From: Echinococcus granulosus
Lineage: Eukaryota; Platyhelminthes; Cestoda; Cyclophyllidea; Taeniidae
Reading direction: 5' to 3'
Assembly (NCBI RefSeq): GCF_000524195.1
Contig: NW_020170388.1
Coordinates: forward strand, 953,348 to 1,017,347
DNA length: 64,000 bases
Positions 27,901 to 42,900 of this stretch are shown here, one piece after another (positions within the stretch are counted from its first letter, which is position 1; each line of letters opens with the position of its first letter). A program made the position numbers and the translations under genes. Below the pieces are notes generated by a model. It made no database searches. It was not told where the DNA came from and was given only the letters and a program-made list of their open reading frames with translations.

Positions 27901-30900
27901 TGTTCACAGGAGAATTTGTTTACCACCACACAGCTCCATGCACACAAGCACCACCGCTGTTATCGTCTATCTTGATTAATAGCATCCGGAATGGCTTATA
28001 ATATGTGAACCAGAATGCCATTTTTTTGTAAATAATTAAAATTTAAAATTATAAGAACGCCTTTCATGCCATAACTTGAAGGCTCTGATGCAGAAACACT
28101 TACATTTGTCTTACAGCATGGAATACACGGCTGTAGTAGTAGTAGCAGTTTTTGTTATAATCACTTTTGCCATTCATCACCCAATTTTTGCATTATAATA
28201 GACATTTTTTAAAAGGCGGGCTTACATCACGATATGTCGCACTTTGAATGAGTTTGATTGCAAAATCGAAAGCCTTTATCAATTGCAGTGTTACTTATCC
28301 AGGGGTCTTATTTTGATTGAAATTAAGAGCTTGTGTATTTTTACTTATGTTTTTGAAAACTGATTGAAAATTAGTTTTTTTTGCTTGATACTTCAAATGG
28401 CATTCAATGCGTTTATTTTTGAAGGCTATACAGTTAAATAGATAGCCATCAGGAATTTTAACGGTTTTATATCTTTTTCAATTGCTTCTAGTCATTGTGT
28501 TTTTATGCAGATTATCCTTTCAATTCTTAAAACACACCTTAAAGTTTCATTCTAAGTCTTTTTTAAACTTGCAATGAATGTTGCATTGTTTGTTTTGCCA
28601 AGGACAAACGGGAGAGATTCATCATAAATTATGAGCCTCCAATATGGTACTGTTTATTTGTCCATATTCAACGGTAATGCATAGTGAAATACGCAGACAA
28701 AATGAGTTGTTTTCTGACATGAAACAGATAACTCGCTTTAATAGCTGGAATTTACGTTTTAACATGTGAAGTGTTTACACTGTATGCACTGTTGCCATGG
28801 TTCAGGTTTGCATAACATGGTCTGGTGGTTCCAAAGTTGCAAAAAAATTAAAACTTCCTACTGCGGTAAATAACGTTAGTACCAAACTACAGGTGTGACT
28901 CACCTTCTGAGCCGTTTTCTATTTAAAATGCACACAAATTTGTCACTGAAATGAGATGCTTGGTCACTATGGGGTGTTGATTTCTCGAGAGCTCTACTGG
29001 ATATAATTCCTGTTTGTTTGTCTTGTTTGTCTTTTGTTAACAAATAAACAATACAATTAATCAATGCAACACGTTTTTTTGTTTTATTGAGTTGGCTTTG
29101 TTTGTTCTGTGTCGTACCAAAATACTTCATCATTTACCGATTTACAAAGCCTATTGAGTGAGAAAGCTTTGCTAAGGAATATTCGGTCTTTTGTCAAATT
29201 TTATCACTGGATGCGAAAAGTGTATGAATTGAGTGTGTCACACATTCTTATGCCTTTACTTTCATAAAGTTTTACCCTTACCGCTCGTAAGCGGTAAGTA
29301 CACTGGCAGATTTATCTACCTCCGAAAAGCGTTGCATAAACTTTGGCCTTTTTTAGAACGCTTTGATGAGAGTTAGACTTTGGGCACTGTTCACCCCATG
29401 TTTTGCGGTTTTTTTCGGTGCTTTTTTTATACGTACGAAGTTTTTTTCTAAAATGTCGAAAATAGTGAATATGAGTGGGGAGATAGTATCCGATACTGAC
29501 AAAACTTGTGGTGCTACCACTTGGTCGGAGAAGCTGGCTCCTTGTTCCGTTTACTGTAGATGTGCCACCTTAGAATGAAACACTAACTCATATTCGTCAG
29601 TATTACTCAGAAAAGAATTTATGGCGTCTCCCATCAAATCGTCTGTGACCAGAATAAAGAGTTTTAAAATGTCTTCATTGATGTGACCGACGCCGAGTAT
29701 CCCTAACTTCTAACGATAAAGAGAGCCGTAAAACTAAATTATGGAATTTAGAAGCTGGGTGGGATCTGCTTACGTCCTGATTTATACCATTCTTTAGCTA
29801 GAGCTATCCATAATCCCTGATAACACACTGTCTGTTACTTGGAGTCTTGTTTTTTGTCCTAATCAGCAAATTTTAGTAATAACTGATAGATTTCATCAAA
29901 ATTTTGTCGTTTTTCTTTACATAAGGCGATTTTTAGGTAAGTATTAAGTGCTTTTTTGCAAAAGGATGAGAGTCTTGTTCCCAACCAGAGATCTTATCTT
30001 TCTAATTGTAAGAACTCATTTTCCTTTTTTTTTCCGGCGACTATGCCAAACAAATAGAACTAACATAAGTTGTCATCTTTTGTCAACCCAGGTGTTTACA
30101 AAATGCTAGACTTGATAAAACTAGTCCTTAAGCTATCGTGAAATTTTGAAAAAATCGCAATGAATGAAACGTTTTTTTTTGTTAATAGACTTTTTTTCAA
30201 AAAATCGCCTTCATTTTCAAGGGAGCATTTGTGCTAGTCATTGGCCCCTACTTTTTCCACCGCAAATCCAATTAGACTAAATGGCTACGGCTGAGAAATT
30301 CCTCCTTCTATTTTTGTTAAAAAGAAATTTCCTCTAGTAAGAATCCGTTTAAATTTTCGCTGTCTTATTGGGCAAGTGATGGAATTGGATTGGATTCATC
30401 ATTCGGAACTTTTAATATTTAGAATTCCAATGCACAGTTGTATCTATACTTTAACTGAAAATGTGTTATTTATTCATTTTCCGCACATTTTTTTGTTTAT
30501 TTCCCTTGCAATTTAGAACTCAGGCGTGACAGAATTAGTCCTCATTCACTGATTCGAATACATGTTATTTATATTTGCCTCTCAAATAAATTTGATTAAA
30601 GTATATTTCGCATCAAGAATTGGAAACTTTAAAGTAATGCGATCATACTGAATAATAATGTGGAAGTTAACGTAGGGCAAATTCTTCACGGACTGTAATG
30701 TAGCTCAATATTCTCCTCTGTGGTGCTGTCTTAAACAAATTGCTGTGTCTAATTAAAGATTAAACATGTTCTATTCATTATTCCGCTTTTATTTTGGCTG
30801 ACAGGTTCAAGTACTGGAAAATTAACGCCTTGTTTATCCACCTTGAGATTACCTTCTCTTGCCTTTAAGCACAGCATTTTTAGATATAAAACACTTAAAT

Positions 30901-33900
30901 GCTTTAAAGACGCTAACACTTAAAATGATTTCGTGACGTCCTTGGCACCCTTTCATTTGCAGTTGTCGAATTTAAGTGGTATAAACTCGTCTCGGAGGGA
31001 AATTTGGCTATTTCGAGAACTTCTTGATGAAGCAACTCATATAAAACGTAGACTTACTTTAATTCAAAGTAGAATTCACTCCATTTAAAGAAAAAAGATC
31101 AATATTTGACTTTAAATGTGATATGTGGTTGTACTAAGTCAAAAATTGAGACATGCTTTTTTAGTTCAATTAATAGTTTTTTGATACACTAATGCCAGTT
31201 GGGTTAGCATACGCCAAAATAAGGTTGAAAACTCCCCTCACAAGAGTACAGAGATGTATTCTCCTGCCTGAAATTTGTTAACCTTGTTACGACTGTCTAT
31301 TTATAAAAATGGGATTTCTTAGCTTTATATTCATCCTGCTCTACTGGGAGCGTAGAAAATATAAGTGAGTATTTAGGCATGCTACTTAATTTTGATGAGG
31401 TTCAGTAAGTTTATACACTCGACATGTGCATTGCAATAACACTTCCCGATATGTCATCACAAAGGCTTTAAAAAGCTCCTTTTTCAATTTTAATGTCTTG
31501 AATGTGCTTCTCAGAAAAAGTGCTGATCAAAATCACTTACAGTATTTTCAGTTTCATCCAAAATTTGTTGTGAACGTGTGAGAATTTGATAAAAAATGTT
31601 ATTAGGCACTTGTTGATTTTTGATTTACAGATTCGCTTTTGGAACAGATGGAGGTATAACAGTTGTTGATTACTATCAGGGCACTTGCCTTGTCTGCGTA
31701 GCTGCGCCCGAGCTCGAAGGTTCGTTTCATTTTCCCACCACATGCTACTTAATCCCCCATTTAGCAATTAGGTGTAAAGTTTCTGGCTTCATTAAATTGA
31801 CATCATTATAGCATTTCACTTCAAATTCCTAGCTGTTTTATTAATTATAAAGTTTTACAACCAAATTGCGCATTTTATTTGCTATTGATGCTTCCTTACA
31901 GCTACTTTTATGGAACCACTGCTTCGTCGAGTGTGATTTTCACCTAGAAGTCACTGCAAGAGTCTAATTGGCTCGAAACACGTGGTCAACATATAAATAT
32001 TTACTTAAATGCCTACGCGAAATCTGTGAATAGGCGGGGAAATTTCGATTTACTCTGGCTGAGAATCTTAACCCCGAAAATGAGCTAACCACCAGAAATG
32101 GCTGAAATTGGATGTTTCACGTTTACCAATCCAGCAACTAGGCCCTCACTACTAACATGTATTTTCCGGCCCTATCTTTTCCGAACGTTTCACTTTTTCA
32201 CTGTTTTGTCTTGCTGAATATGAGGTTTTTGTTGGGCTTTAAACATGTCCAAGGTCGTAAGGTAGTTAAACTAAACTAGGGTTTTTAAGCATTTCTTTCC
32301 CATAGATGTCTGAAAATGTAATCGTAAGAGTTGGTATGCTTCCAAAAGGTTACATCTGCTTGGATTAACAAGGCAATTGGAAACACTTGATCATCCCTTC
32401 CGGAACCGATGTCATCTGAGGTTAATCCTATCGCCCTAAAGAACTTCTACATGTACAATTTCCTGATTATGTTGCAAAAACACTCTGATCGAACCTAATT
32501 TTGCCTGGAGTTTAATATTAAAAAATACCACCTCTGTTTCGTTTTGTCTAATAAAGGCTGTTTTTAGTTGGACAATCACATATTGAGACATTATTCAAAG
32601 AAGACCAAAACATTTATTGGCGGGTTGATTTGTTTCTACTCTATGTTCGAACTGATTTTATTTGGTTTGAACATAAAATAAAAACACCGATTTAGAACTT
32701 AAATCACTCTATAGGACTCAGTCATTACGATTACGGGACTCGCCAGGATAAATTTGCAGATGATTGACCTCCATTTTTCATTTAAAATAAAGATTTTATG
32801 CAGTTATGTTCTTCAATATCCAAAAGATTCCAAATTAAACTGTTTCTATGTACTTTTTAAGCTCTGGATCCGCTCGTCCGCTCACGACCAAAGTCTTCCT
32901 CACGATTTGCCAACTCTGGAAACGGCTCTAAAACAACCGCGGCTGTTTCCATCGCTTCCTCAGGTGGAACAAGCAACAATCAGGTTGGTAGTGCTTTTTA
33001 CAAATTCACAAGCATAAATAAATATGATCCCTCAATGGTAGATCTATATAAAAGGTGATAATTTATGAAACAATCTGTTTAATTATTAGTTTTTTTGATA
33101 GAGAGGTCTAGAATGCTAGAGCTCTTACATTATCTAGATATGAACTTTCGTAGGCTTTTCAATGTGAGGGATCTCGGTACTTTTTGCCATTTCTGCACGT
33201 GCATGTCGAGTGAAGCGCCATTGTTGTTTTTTTTGTTGTGTGTAAATCGTTAGTCTTCCCCGCCAACATTGCCAAAACAAAAATCCACTATTTTACCCCA
33301 CTCACCACCGCCGCCAATAGGGAAAACTGCCAGTTCATGGCACTTATTTCGTTTACCCTGGAAACGTCGAGCCACCAATACCAGTTTTCATCATCCACTT
33401 CGCAAAATCTATCGATCTACGGGAAGACGTTTTTCATCTATTATGGCCCCAATGGATTCTGCCTCTCCTCAAAGCGCCCAAAACCCAAGCCTTACCACAC
33501 GCTGGCTTATTTACTTTCACTCCAATCGTGCCTCTCAAAAGCAGCAACGTCAGATGTCGACCCTGCCAGAAGCTCCTATCCTCCGAATTTTTGATTTCCG
33601 AGGTACCGATAAGGCGAAGCCGAAAATTATCTCGGTGGCTTCTCCAGAGACCGTAATGGCTTCTTCCCCACTACTGGCTTCAAGTAATAATCCTCCCATA
33701 AACATTACTACTTGTTGTTTGTAAGCAGGTGTGTTTTTGTTATCTAAAGTGCAAATTAATGCGAACCTCTGTCGCACTGTAGTCAATCCACGAGACGCTA
33801 AATGCTCAATCCAGTCAGTATGGCTCACCCCCAACTAAGTCAGCTCAGGAAATGCTCATTTCCATGGGCAGTTCTGAGATGGCAGTGGGCACACCATCAC

Positions 33901-36900
33901 GACTGACTGCGCTGTCGCGCGGTTCAACACGCACGGATTTGAAAAGGGCCAAATCACAAGGTTTGAGCATGCCACAAAGTGCCACCTCCATTTGTGCATG
34001 GCTAATGTCATTAGAGTTGAACTGCATGAACCTGCCTGCTGCTGGTTTTTTACTAGAAACATATTGTTTATCCTTAATGATACTAATAAGTCGGGGTTGA
34101 TCGGTAACTATGTCATACCGTCTCCACGTTTGCTAATTGTTTGAATGGACTTTCGGGGCAAATGAAGTGAAACAAATACTGTCTGCTGCAAATTTGTAAA
34201 AATTGTATAGAGCATCACTTATGCAGAGATGTCGGCTCAAATATGAGTTAAAATAAGGAAATATCATAGCACTATGGAAGTAATCGCCGTTAGATTCCTC
34301 AAAATTCCTAAAAAAATGGGCCAAGATTTATTCAGTTTATGAATGTATGTTTACTTTAACAGTCAGAAAACTCATAAATTTGGGTGTTTGAAGTTTTGCG
34401 TCCAGAAATATTGGGGAAATTTTGTTTTATTTTAGGCGAAACTTTCAAAAGTATCGAAATCAAATGGAAATTAAGACTAACTCCAAATAAATTCGTTTAT
34501 TAATTGTACCACCTAATGATTTTTGTTCTTTAATAGATTAAATTAGTTTCAATAGCGGTATAGGGTTTTTAAAATAATTGTTTATTTTGCAGTCGAAAAT
34601 GACAACTTATAATTGCTGCAAAAATGATAAAAATCGACAAGAATTATACTTGATTCATATAAGCGATGATTAACTAACGCTAATACCATCCTTCTGATCC
34701 CGTTCCTGAGTCCCGTTGAATTGCTTTCTCCTTTACTGCATGCCTTTGTTGTCATTATCTAGTGATGTTTCCCCAAATGGAACCCAACAAAGGCGAGTCC
34801 AACCCTCTCCTATCTCCCCCATCAGGTGAATTCGGTTTATCATTTTGTTTCCCCAATTCACCCGCAACATTCCTCGCCTCTGCACGCTCAAACTTGGGTG
34901 CAAACGGAATTTTCCGCTTATCCTTAGATGTAATTTCTACCCATACATTCAATTACACAGATGCTGCTTTTGGACAATCGTAAACTCTTATCTTCACTAA
35001 TACTCGTAGTAGGTATATTTTGTTTGTTCTATGGCTGATTGCCGCAACGAAAAATTTGTTCAATCTCTCATTATAGTTACTACAGGGAATTATTAGCGTC
35101 CCTGACTCAGAGCTATTTGTTTTTCTCTCTCAACCCTCTTGGCGGCTTCGCTGTTCATATCAAAACTGTTTAATCGAGTATCTCAGTAGTATTTTGCGAG
35201 TAAAATTGAATTGGTTTTATTATCTGGTAATTATTACCGCATTGAATGACTACTTATCCTTTTGGACGAGCTTTTGGTTTTCCTCTGTATTTTCTGTCGC
35301 TCCTCTGCAACAACGTGCACTAATTATCCATCTCGAACCCATCATTTGTTACAGCATAACAAATACTTTGCACCAATTCCACTAAAACATTCATTTTCTG
35401 GTCCACTCCGTAGTCCGCCGAAGAAGTTGCTGCTCTACTTCACTACTTAAACGCAAGTCATTCACCACCACAAAATCTCTAATTTTGCAGTACCCTAAAG
35501 TTGAGAGTTTTGAGGTTTTCAAAGTGCCAACATGGTTCACATTAACACTGTCATTTTGAAAACAAAACTGATTTAAAATAAGTGGGAAATCTCTTTTAAG
35601 CTCTGCACCTGCTTCATGTTACGTAAGGTCATTGTATTGCCGGAATTTCACATAACATCTCACTTTTATAGTATCTCACTGCATGCAGTGGTTGTGTGGT
35701 TCGACTATACTGATTTGTATCTTACAAGGATGACTTGTTACAATTTCCGTTTAGACAAGTACGGTGACTCCCCATCCCAGCGACAATCAGACACGTCTGA
35801 ACAGAGTTCAATTGACCAGTCTGTGCTGGAGGGAATTCGGACACTTGCCTTTGTTGATATGAGCGATCGTAAGAACGGTGAGTTCGGAGCAAATACACAT
35901 GCATTAATCAGTAAGAAAGGTCTAAACATTCCCCTAATCTTTTAGAACCTTCCCTTTGGGTGGGAACTAATCGTGGATCTGTATTTGGTTTCACTTTGGA
36001 TACTTCGGAAGACTCAAATTCGCTTGCCCCTGGTTATAATCTCTTGGGTAAGGATTTGTCGGCTTGTTTGTTGGATTCTTTATTTACTTATTTTAGGTTC
36101 ACTATCAAAAGTGCAAAACTATATGGTAAAATGATATAAAAGGGGAAATTTACCATTTGTGTTTGTTCTATGAGGGAATAAAAGGTGTTATTTCCATTCA
36201 TACATTTGTATATATCAGCGTCATCCCAGATTTATTTTCTGCCATTTATTAATCGTCTCCAAAATCTTTGTAGCCCATTGTTTTTTCCATAAACTTGATT
36301 ACCTTTAAGAAGGACGTAGTGAAATTAATGTTTGCGATCCAACTATAAAGCGACATCAATTCATCAACTGCAGTTTACGGCCAAATAAATGAGAGTTAGA
36401 GTAAAATTATCAAACAAAATACTTATGTCAAAATTATTAAGTGTCAATTTCGGGCATTCTTGATTTGTTTTCTCAGTGAACATTAAGGTGATTTAGTGGT
36501 GGATTTTGTGGGTGTAACACCAAATTTTGCTTGTGTGAGTAAATGAGTATACCCACTCTTTGCTCTGGTTGCTTTAAATTGTTAATGCAGGAGCAGCTGG
36601 AACTGCCCTGAGGACATAGAAAATTTCGAAAGTTTAATTCCGTAAAATACCTGCGAATCGGAAGATGAATCTTTATAAGATCACTTTTATGGTAGCAAAC
36701 GAAATTGCGTACTTTACACTTTACCGAAACAGCCAAAACGTCCTCTTTAATTTTGTATTTCTGCAAGCTATTTTACACCCATAAATCGAGTTTGAAAGTC
36801 TTCACCTCCAAGTGCAGGCATTTAAGTTCCTATTATTTGCCAAAATCGTTCGTTTCTATGCCTTGTTAGGCGGCAGCGCAATTAGTGAGACTTTGCGAGA

Positions 36901-39900
36901 AAATAATACAACCTTTTGGTGAAAATTCAGTTCTTTTATGTAGTGTTGTACAAATTCGGCATAGATTTTCTTGTAAAAAATCAGTCCTTACAAGCATTCT
37001 TAGTAAGAAATGTAAGGATCCTAATTAGGGTACGGGTGCATTTAATTCAGAGGTCATTTGCTATTAAGTTTCTCAGACGTATTTTTATGTTACCACTGCC
37101 TGATTCTTCATGATGGGTTGCCAAATTTGTTGAATTTCTCGATAGTTTTTTCTAAAGTTTCAAAAAATTTTTTTAAGTAAGCTTAGCCGTTGTACATCTG
37201 CGTTTACCCTTTATATACCAATGAGCAACTTCTGGAATTTTCATTTAAAAGTACAAAATATCGCCACATATGTTCCAAATTAGGTCCTTCATAAATTTTC
37301 ATGACTGTCTCCTGTAACTTTGAGCCTAGTGCAATCCAAAAATTTAAAATGTTTCATTGGATGTTCTGATTCTAAAGAAGCTGGAATTTACTTCTTTTTC
37401 GCTTGGGATGTGAGACCTCATTTCACTCTTCCGTCGAAATGACTGTTAAATACTTTTGGAATTTACAAAGACTTGTCCTCTGAATAGTGTTAAAATCTTT
37501 CCGTTTTCATTTATGATTATTGCTTTGGAATTAGCAGGTCACACATAATACAACTCGTCAACAAAAATACTTTAAAATTGACACGACTAACAAAAAATTC
37601 AGTTCAGCTAACAACTTCTAGTTTCTTGTTTCTAGTGTAGTGAATTGTTACAGAAGCATATCGGTATTATGATCATGGTCGTTGTTATGATTATCATAGC
37701 CACCTTCTTCATGGCTTTATTTCAAACCTATTGCGGAATTGAAGCGTTCATTTACAAGCAGCCCTTATGCTGCTTCACTTCCTGAAATATCCTTATGCAG
37801 AAGTCTATAGGCTTGGTTAACGATCAACTTTCCAAGGTCACTTTATCCTTAAAAGCATGTGTGTGGTTAGTCTAGTGGGCAATTTGGCTACTGAAGCGGT
37901 TTCCAACATTCTTCTTGAATAATCGACGTTGGCTTTAAGCGTAGATGGTAAAATAGCAAGTGTCATCTGTAGAATTATTATCTTGTCAATGTGGCTACTA
38001 TTTTGCAGAAAGTTGGTACACCGGAGCGGTGCTAATTAACTTCTGGATAGGGATCAATAGGAATTGAGATATTTTTACAAAACTTGTCACTAATTATAGA
38101 ATGATTGCTGCATAGAAATTCACAATATATCCGAAATCTAGACACTTCAAAGTTTGGTCGCTTGGTCCATATGCAGACACCTCACGATTCATGCCGTAAA
38201 AAAACAAGAAAAATACAATGAGAGATATCTATCGAGGAGAATATTAGAGAACCCAGTGAAGTAAGCACATTTATTTTGAATTTCGACTGAAACTCGAAAC
38301 AATGTTGTATGAGTAGATTTAACTGACTGCATGAGTAGTTCATTATTACTGAATGAAAATGCTGGCACCCATAAGGTAGAAAAAACCTGCATATTCAACT
38401 CAGTTTGTGCGATAGTAACTGAATGTAGACGAAGCCGACTGCAGATTGAAGTGTTTAGCGAGATGGCTGTTGATTTGTTGGTTTGAGAAATTCCACTCTA
38501 TGAATGTGTTTCTCGATGCGAAAGTATCGAACTGAGGTGAAGTGGAATGATGACAAACTGGAGCAAGCAGTAATTGAAGAGGTACATACGTTTCAGATTA
38601 CATCAGAAGCTGTGGTATTATTTGGCCGAGCTGTTAATCCAACAAATTCAAATCATTTTATGCAGATAGGCATTTTATTTATCAGAATTACTAAGTAAAT
38701 TACTTCGTGCAAGCGTCAGAGTAGAAGATGGTTGTCCATGGTGTCTACATTGGCCATGCTCTACTACTTTTATGCTGTACTTTTGTATGCCATTCCAAAA
38801 GAGTTGGCTAGTCAAGACCGTCAGTCAGTAAGTCAAAACAAATGATTGTCTAATACTTTAGATTGAATAAAATAAATGGGAACGAGGCTTAAAAGGTCAA
38901 GTAACTCCAAAAGTCCATTCTTGCGTTCAGACAACGATTAATCCGTCTCATTTTATACATAGAGTAGTAATCTATATAACTTATGGAAAATTTTATTTGT
39001 TAGTCCTAATTCTTGTCTTTAAGGCATTTTAATCTATTCACTTCTTGGGTGATTTCTTTTTTAATCGAAAGATGCTATTTGTTGCCAATCTTTCCGACTC
39101 GATCTGGACACTCTAAATGTACATATCCGTACTTTATTTATAAGCAACATGACAAAATCTCATTTCTGGAAGTGAAACGTTTTGAGATCTAATTAACTTT
39201 TTAGTTCGATAAAAGAGGTTATTCACATTGTTAGGCCTTTCACTGAAGCAAGCTTTATTTATATTTCCATGAAATACACGTTTCAAGTTCCCTTGATTGA
39301 TTATCATGAGGTGTTAACTGTTTTATTTCCAACAGGTTCCCTTTTCAAATTCGATGGCGAGGTTGTCTACATCGGTTTTGGGAATTCCCAAGGTGAAATG
39401 TGCACTGCTCCTTCGGTAAAATGGGATGCCGGTAGCAGTGCAGTGCCTCGCCTAACTCTGGTTCCCCATCTGGAAGAAACTGCAGAATCTACTGAATTCA
39501 AAAGCGGTGAAGGCGTCGTCAATGCGTCCGGTTTCGCTGCCAGCGAATCTGCTGCTTTTCGACGTCTAGGATGTCCTACACCGAATTCTCCAATGTCATC
39601 CGGGCGTGCAGGAAACAAGTGGAAGTCCAATGGACCTCATGGCACACCTATACCGCCAGGTAAGTAGAATTTTGGGATCTTGTGAATTAGAAGGTGTTGT
39701 TGTGTGTTCATGGGTCTCCATTTTCTCCAGGTTTGACACACAGTGGAAATCAGGGAATGGGTGGAACTGTAAATTCTCAGGAAGAGGTACCTTCCAGTTC
39801 TGGAAGCAATCAATCCTCATTAGACTCGGCTGATCGCTACTTCATGGTGGTGATTTCGGAAAAGCATGCGCAGGTCATTGGGTTCCCATCTAGAAATTGC

Positions 39901-42900
39901 TACAACAGGGTAAGTCATTCATCTTATAAAGGTGTATAAACCGTCAATTTCAGTTTCTGTGACTAGGTTACTGTTTTTATCCTCTTCTTTAGTTATTTAT
40001 TCACATTTCTCTGTTATCCTCTTCCTGATCCGCAATAAAATCGGCCTTGTTGATGAAGTACTTCTTTCTCATGGCGGCACAATTACATTTGTTGAGAAAG
40101 TTTCTAGAGTTGTTGCTACCCGTTAAATGACTCATGTATTAAGCCTCCGAGCCTCCTTCTCACGGCTACTAATGAACCTTCATTTTATTGCACAATTTTG
40201 CAAATTACCTGTAGAGAAAGTAGTAATCAAATTAGTACCGAAGTTTTTTTGACATTCTAAATTTCATCTTTTATCCACTATCATAATGATGGACTGGACT
40301 CATGGAATATATATGTATGCCCCTATAGGCTTATCTGCCTGTAATATTGGGAAAATATTTGGATAAACTAAAACTGTGCATATTGTTTAGTTTGTAAATT
40401 TGGAGTGGACTTGCGGAAAGACTAGGAAACTTGTAGTCTAAATGGCATGAGCAGAGCTGCATATCTCCAGCCTGCAAGTTGATTCATCAAAGGCTCTAAA
40501 GGCCTGTTCAGTACCATGTACAAACAAAGCTGGTGTTGTTCTACTGCAACGCAAACTTATTAAATAACAGGATACGACTTATACCTGAGTAAAATTACCA
40601 CTACAGAGTTTTAACAGCCCTAATTTTTCTTCATTTACTTGCGTAATGGTAGATCATCACAGGCCAGTCTTTTCCACACTTTACCTTGCGCCAAGCTAAG
40701 ATTCCGCTTTTAGCTCTAGTTTGATTGTACTACAAGTTACTGTTTTATGTTCTGGGTCCTGATAATATTTGGATGAGAGGAAGAAGCCAAGCTGCATCTT
40801 TCTCCTACAACTAACATTCCTTCCTTCATTCTAGTCACATGTTCAAATGTTGTGCATAGTTTGGAAGAGATTTCAACTAACCTGATGTACATGGAAGTAG
40901 ATTCACCCTTAACTAAATGTTGTTTAGGAGGGAGGAACGAACCTAATCCTCCTTCTTTGGTCCTGTTGGGAATTCTGTTTATTGCAATGGGGGAGTAGGG
41001 GACAGATGTCCCCTATCTGACATCACATGATTTCCTTCGTACTCGAGTGTGGGTTTGTCGAGATATTGTAGTGTTTGGGGCTGACCTTGTGTGGCACACA
41101 GCGCCTTGAACCTCGATTCATTCCCAATGACTTTGCACGTGCATGTGTGCCTAGTAATGCGTAGTTTTAATGCATGGAGGGTGTTGAGGGTGTCCACACT
41201 CAGATTCGCTCTTGTCCAGGCATTTGCATAATTGAGAGAAGAAGAGGAAGTCCTACAGCCACTTTTGTGAAATCTTGCACAAATTTCATCGAATTCCACT
41301 TTATTGGAATGGGTGGCGGTTTCTGATGATGATTGATGTGAGGTGAGATTGAAGCATGTGATCATAGTATGCCCTTTTGCTGACATATGGCAACCTCTTC
41401 ACTGTGCACCTTTACAATTGAGGTTTGTTTGTTTGTTTGGTTGTTTTATTACTTGAATGCCCAAGTTTTTTCCTTTTTTTGCTTTCATTTATCAATATTC
41501 TTATGGCTGGTCAATTTGTGAACTGGCTTAATCCAATTGTGCATATTTTTTGGTCGCAATTACTACCATTTGTATAATTTATACTTTTCTGTTAGTGAAT
41601 CATTTGTTGCACTCTCTCTGCTCTTGCGATTATAGGGTTTTGTAATTTTCTCGTTACAAATTAACTCTCTTGTAGTTTTATGATAGTCATGATTTTTTAG
41701 CACTCTCTCATTTTCATCATTCAAAATAGTTGGATTCAGTCTAATATTTTTGACTTAAATCGTAACACATGGAAAATATAGGCTTACACACTTGTTCGTT
41801 TGTGCTGTGAGATGAAACTCATCTATCCAAGATTAAACCACATTCACTTGTTTTAGAAGATAAAGTGGTAATTCAGTAGCCATGTCAAATCTTGCCGATG
41901 ATACATGCCTTATTTGATATATGGATTTATTGTCATTGTCTAAATTCAAACAATACATGTGTCCGATTTGCTCCCAGTAACATAATAGTCCTCCAAAACG
42001 GAATGTCTCAAGTCAAACACTGCATTAATTGGTCAAATTTTTATCAGACAAATATTTATTTCACCTATATTCCAGACTGCCTGGTCTACTTCTTTCGTTC
42101 CACAGTAGAAATCGTATTCAAATTCAAAATGTTTTTTGCAGGTACTAATTGCTCAAATTAAAAAGTGTTATTTGGAAACTAAAGCGCATTCAACGCCAAC
42201 TATAGTTTCATGGCTGACAAACGAATCGTCAAAGTTAGACGATGGCAGCATTTGCTATTTGGCACCCCCACAATATTACTTCGGTGCAAACCAAAGATTA
42301 CTTGTATTTCAAATTCATCTTCAATTTTGGATTTATTAAACTATTAAGTTCCTTGCACAAGCTTTCAAAATGTGTCTTTAGCGGCCCAATTTTATGTACT
42401 ATTTTTTTGCCCTTTCATTTTCAAAGACCAGTTTTACTCATTTCGTGATAGTTTTGTTAAATAAGACCACTCATATCTTTTGTCTTGCTAAGCCAGTTTG
42501 GAAAAATGTTGATAATGCCAGTAAAAGTCACCAGTCACTCCCCATTACAAGTGCTTTTTGTTATCCACAGGTGCTTCTCATCTATTTGCGATTCATGCGA
42601 ATGACTCCACAGCTGATTTTTAGTGAATTTGAACTGAGATTTGTTTCTTTTAAAGTCTACTAAAGCGCGATATATTTGGATGAATTGTTCCAATCGCGCA
42701 TCTAACTCGACTGTTTTCACCTCCTATTTTTCGCTATAATACTTAATCTTGTATTATTCGGCAATGCTCTTATGCAAGTGGACTTATTGGTAGTTCTGTA
42801 ATGCTACTTTCCAACTACTACTTTTCACTTAACTATTCCAGATGATTGTGAGCTTGGATGCACATAACCGTTACTTCTGTGCTATCTTGTAATTTCAGAG

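Noticed and set aside
42141..42339. Possible exon after a pyrimidine-rich AG (VLIAQIKKCYLETK...)
   Set aside because: Ends in a stop without a usable in-frame donor, and exons S and T already connect with matching phase and continuous homology.
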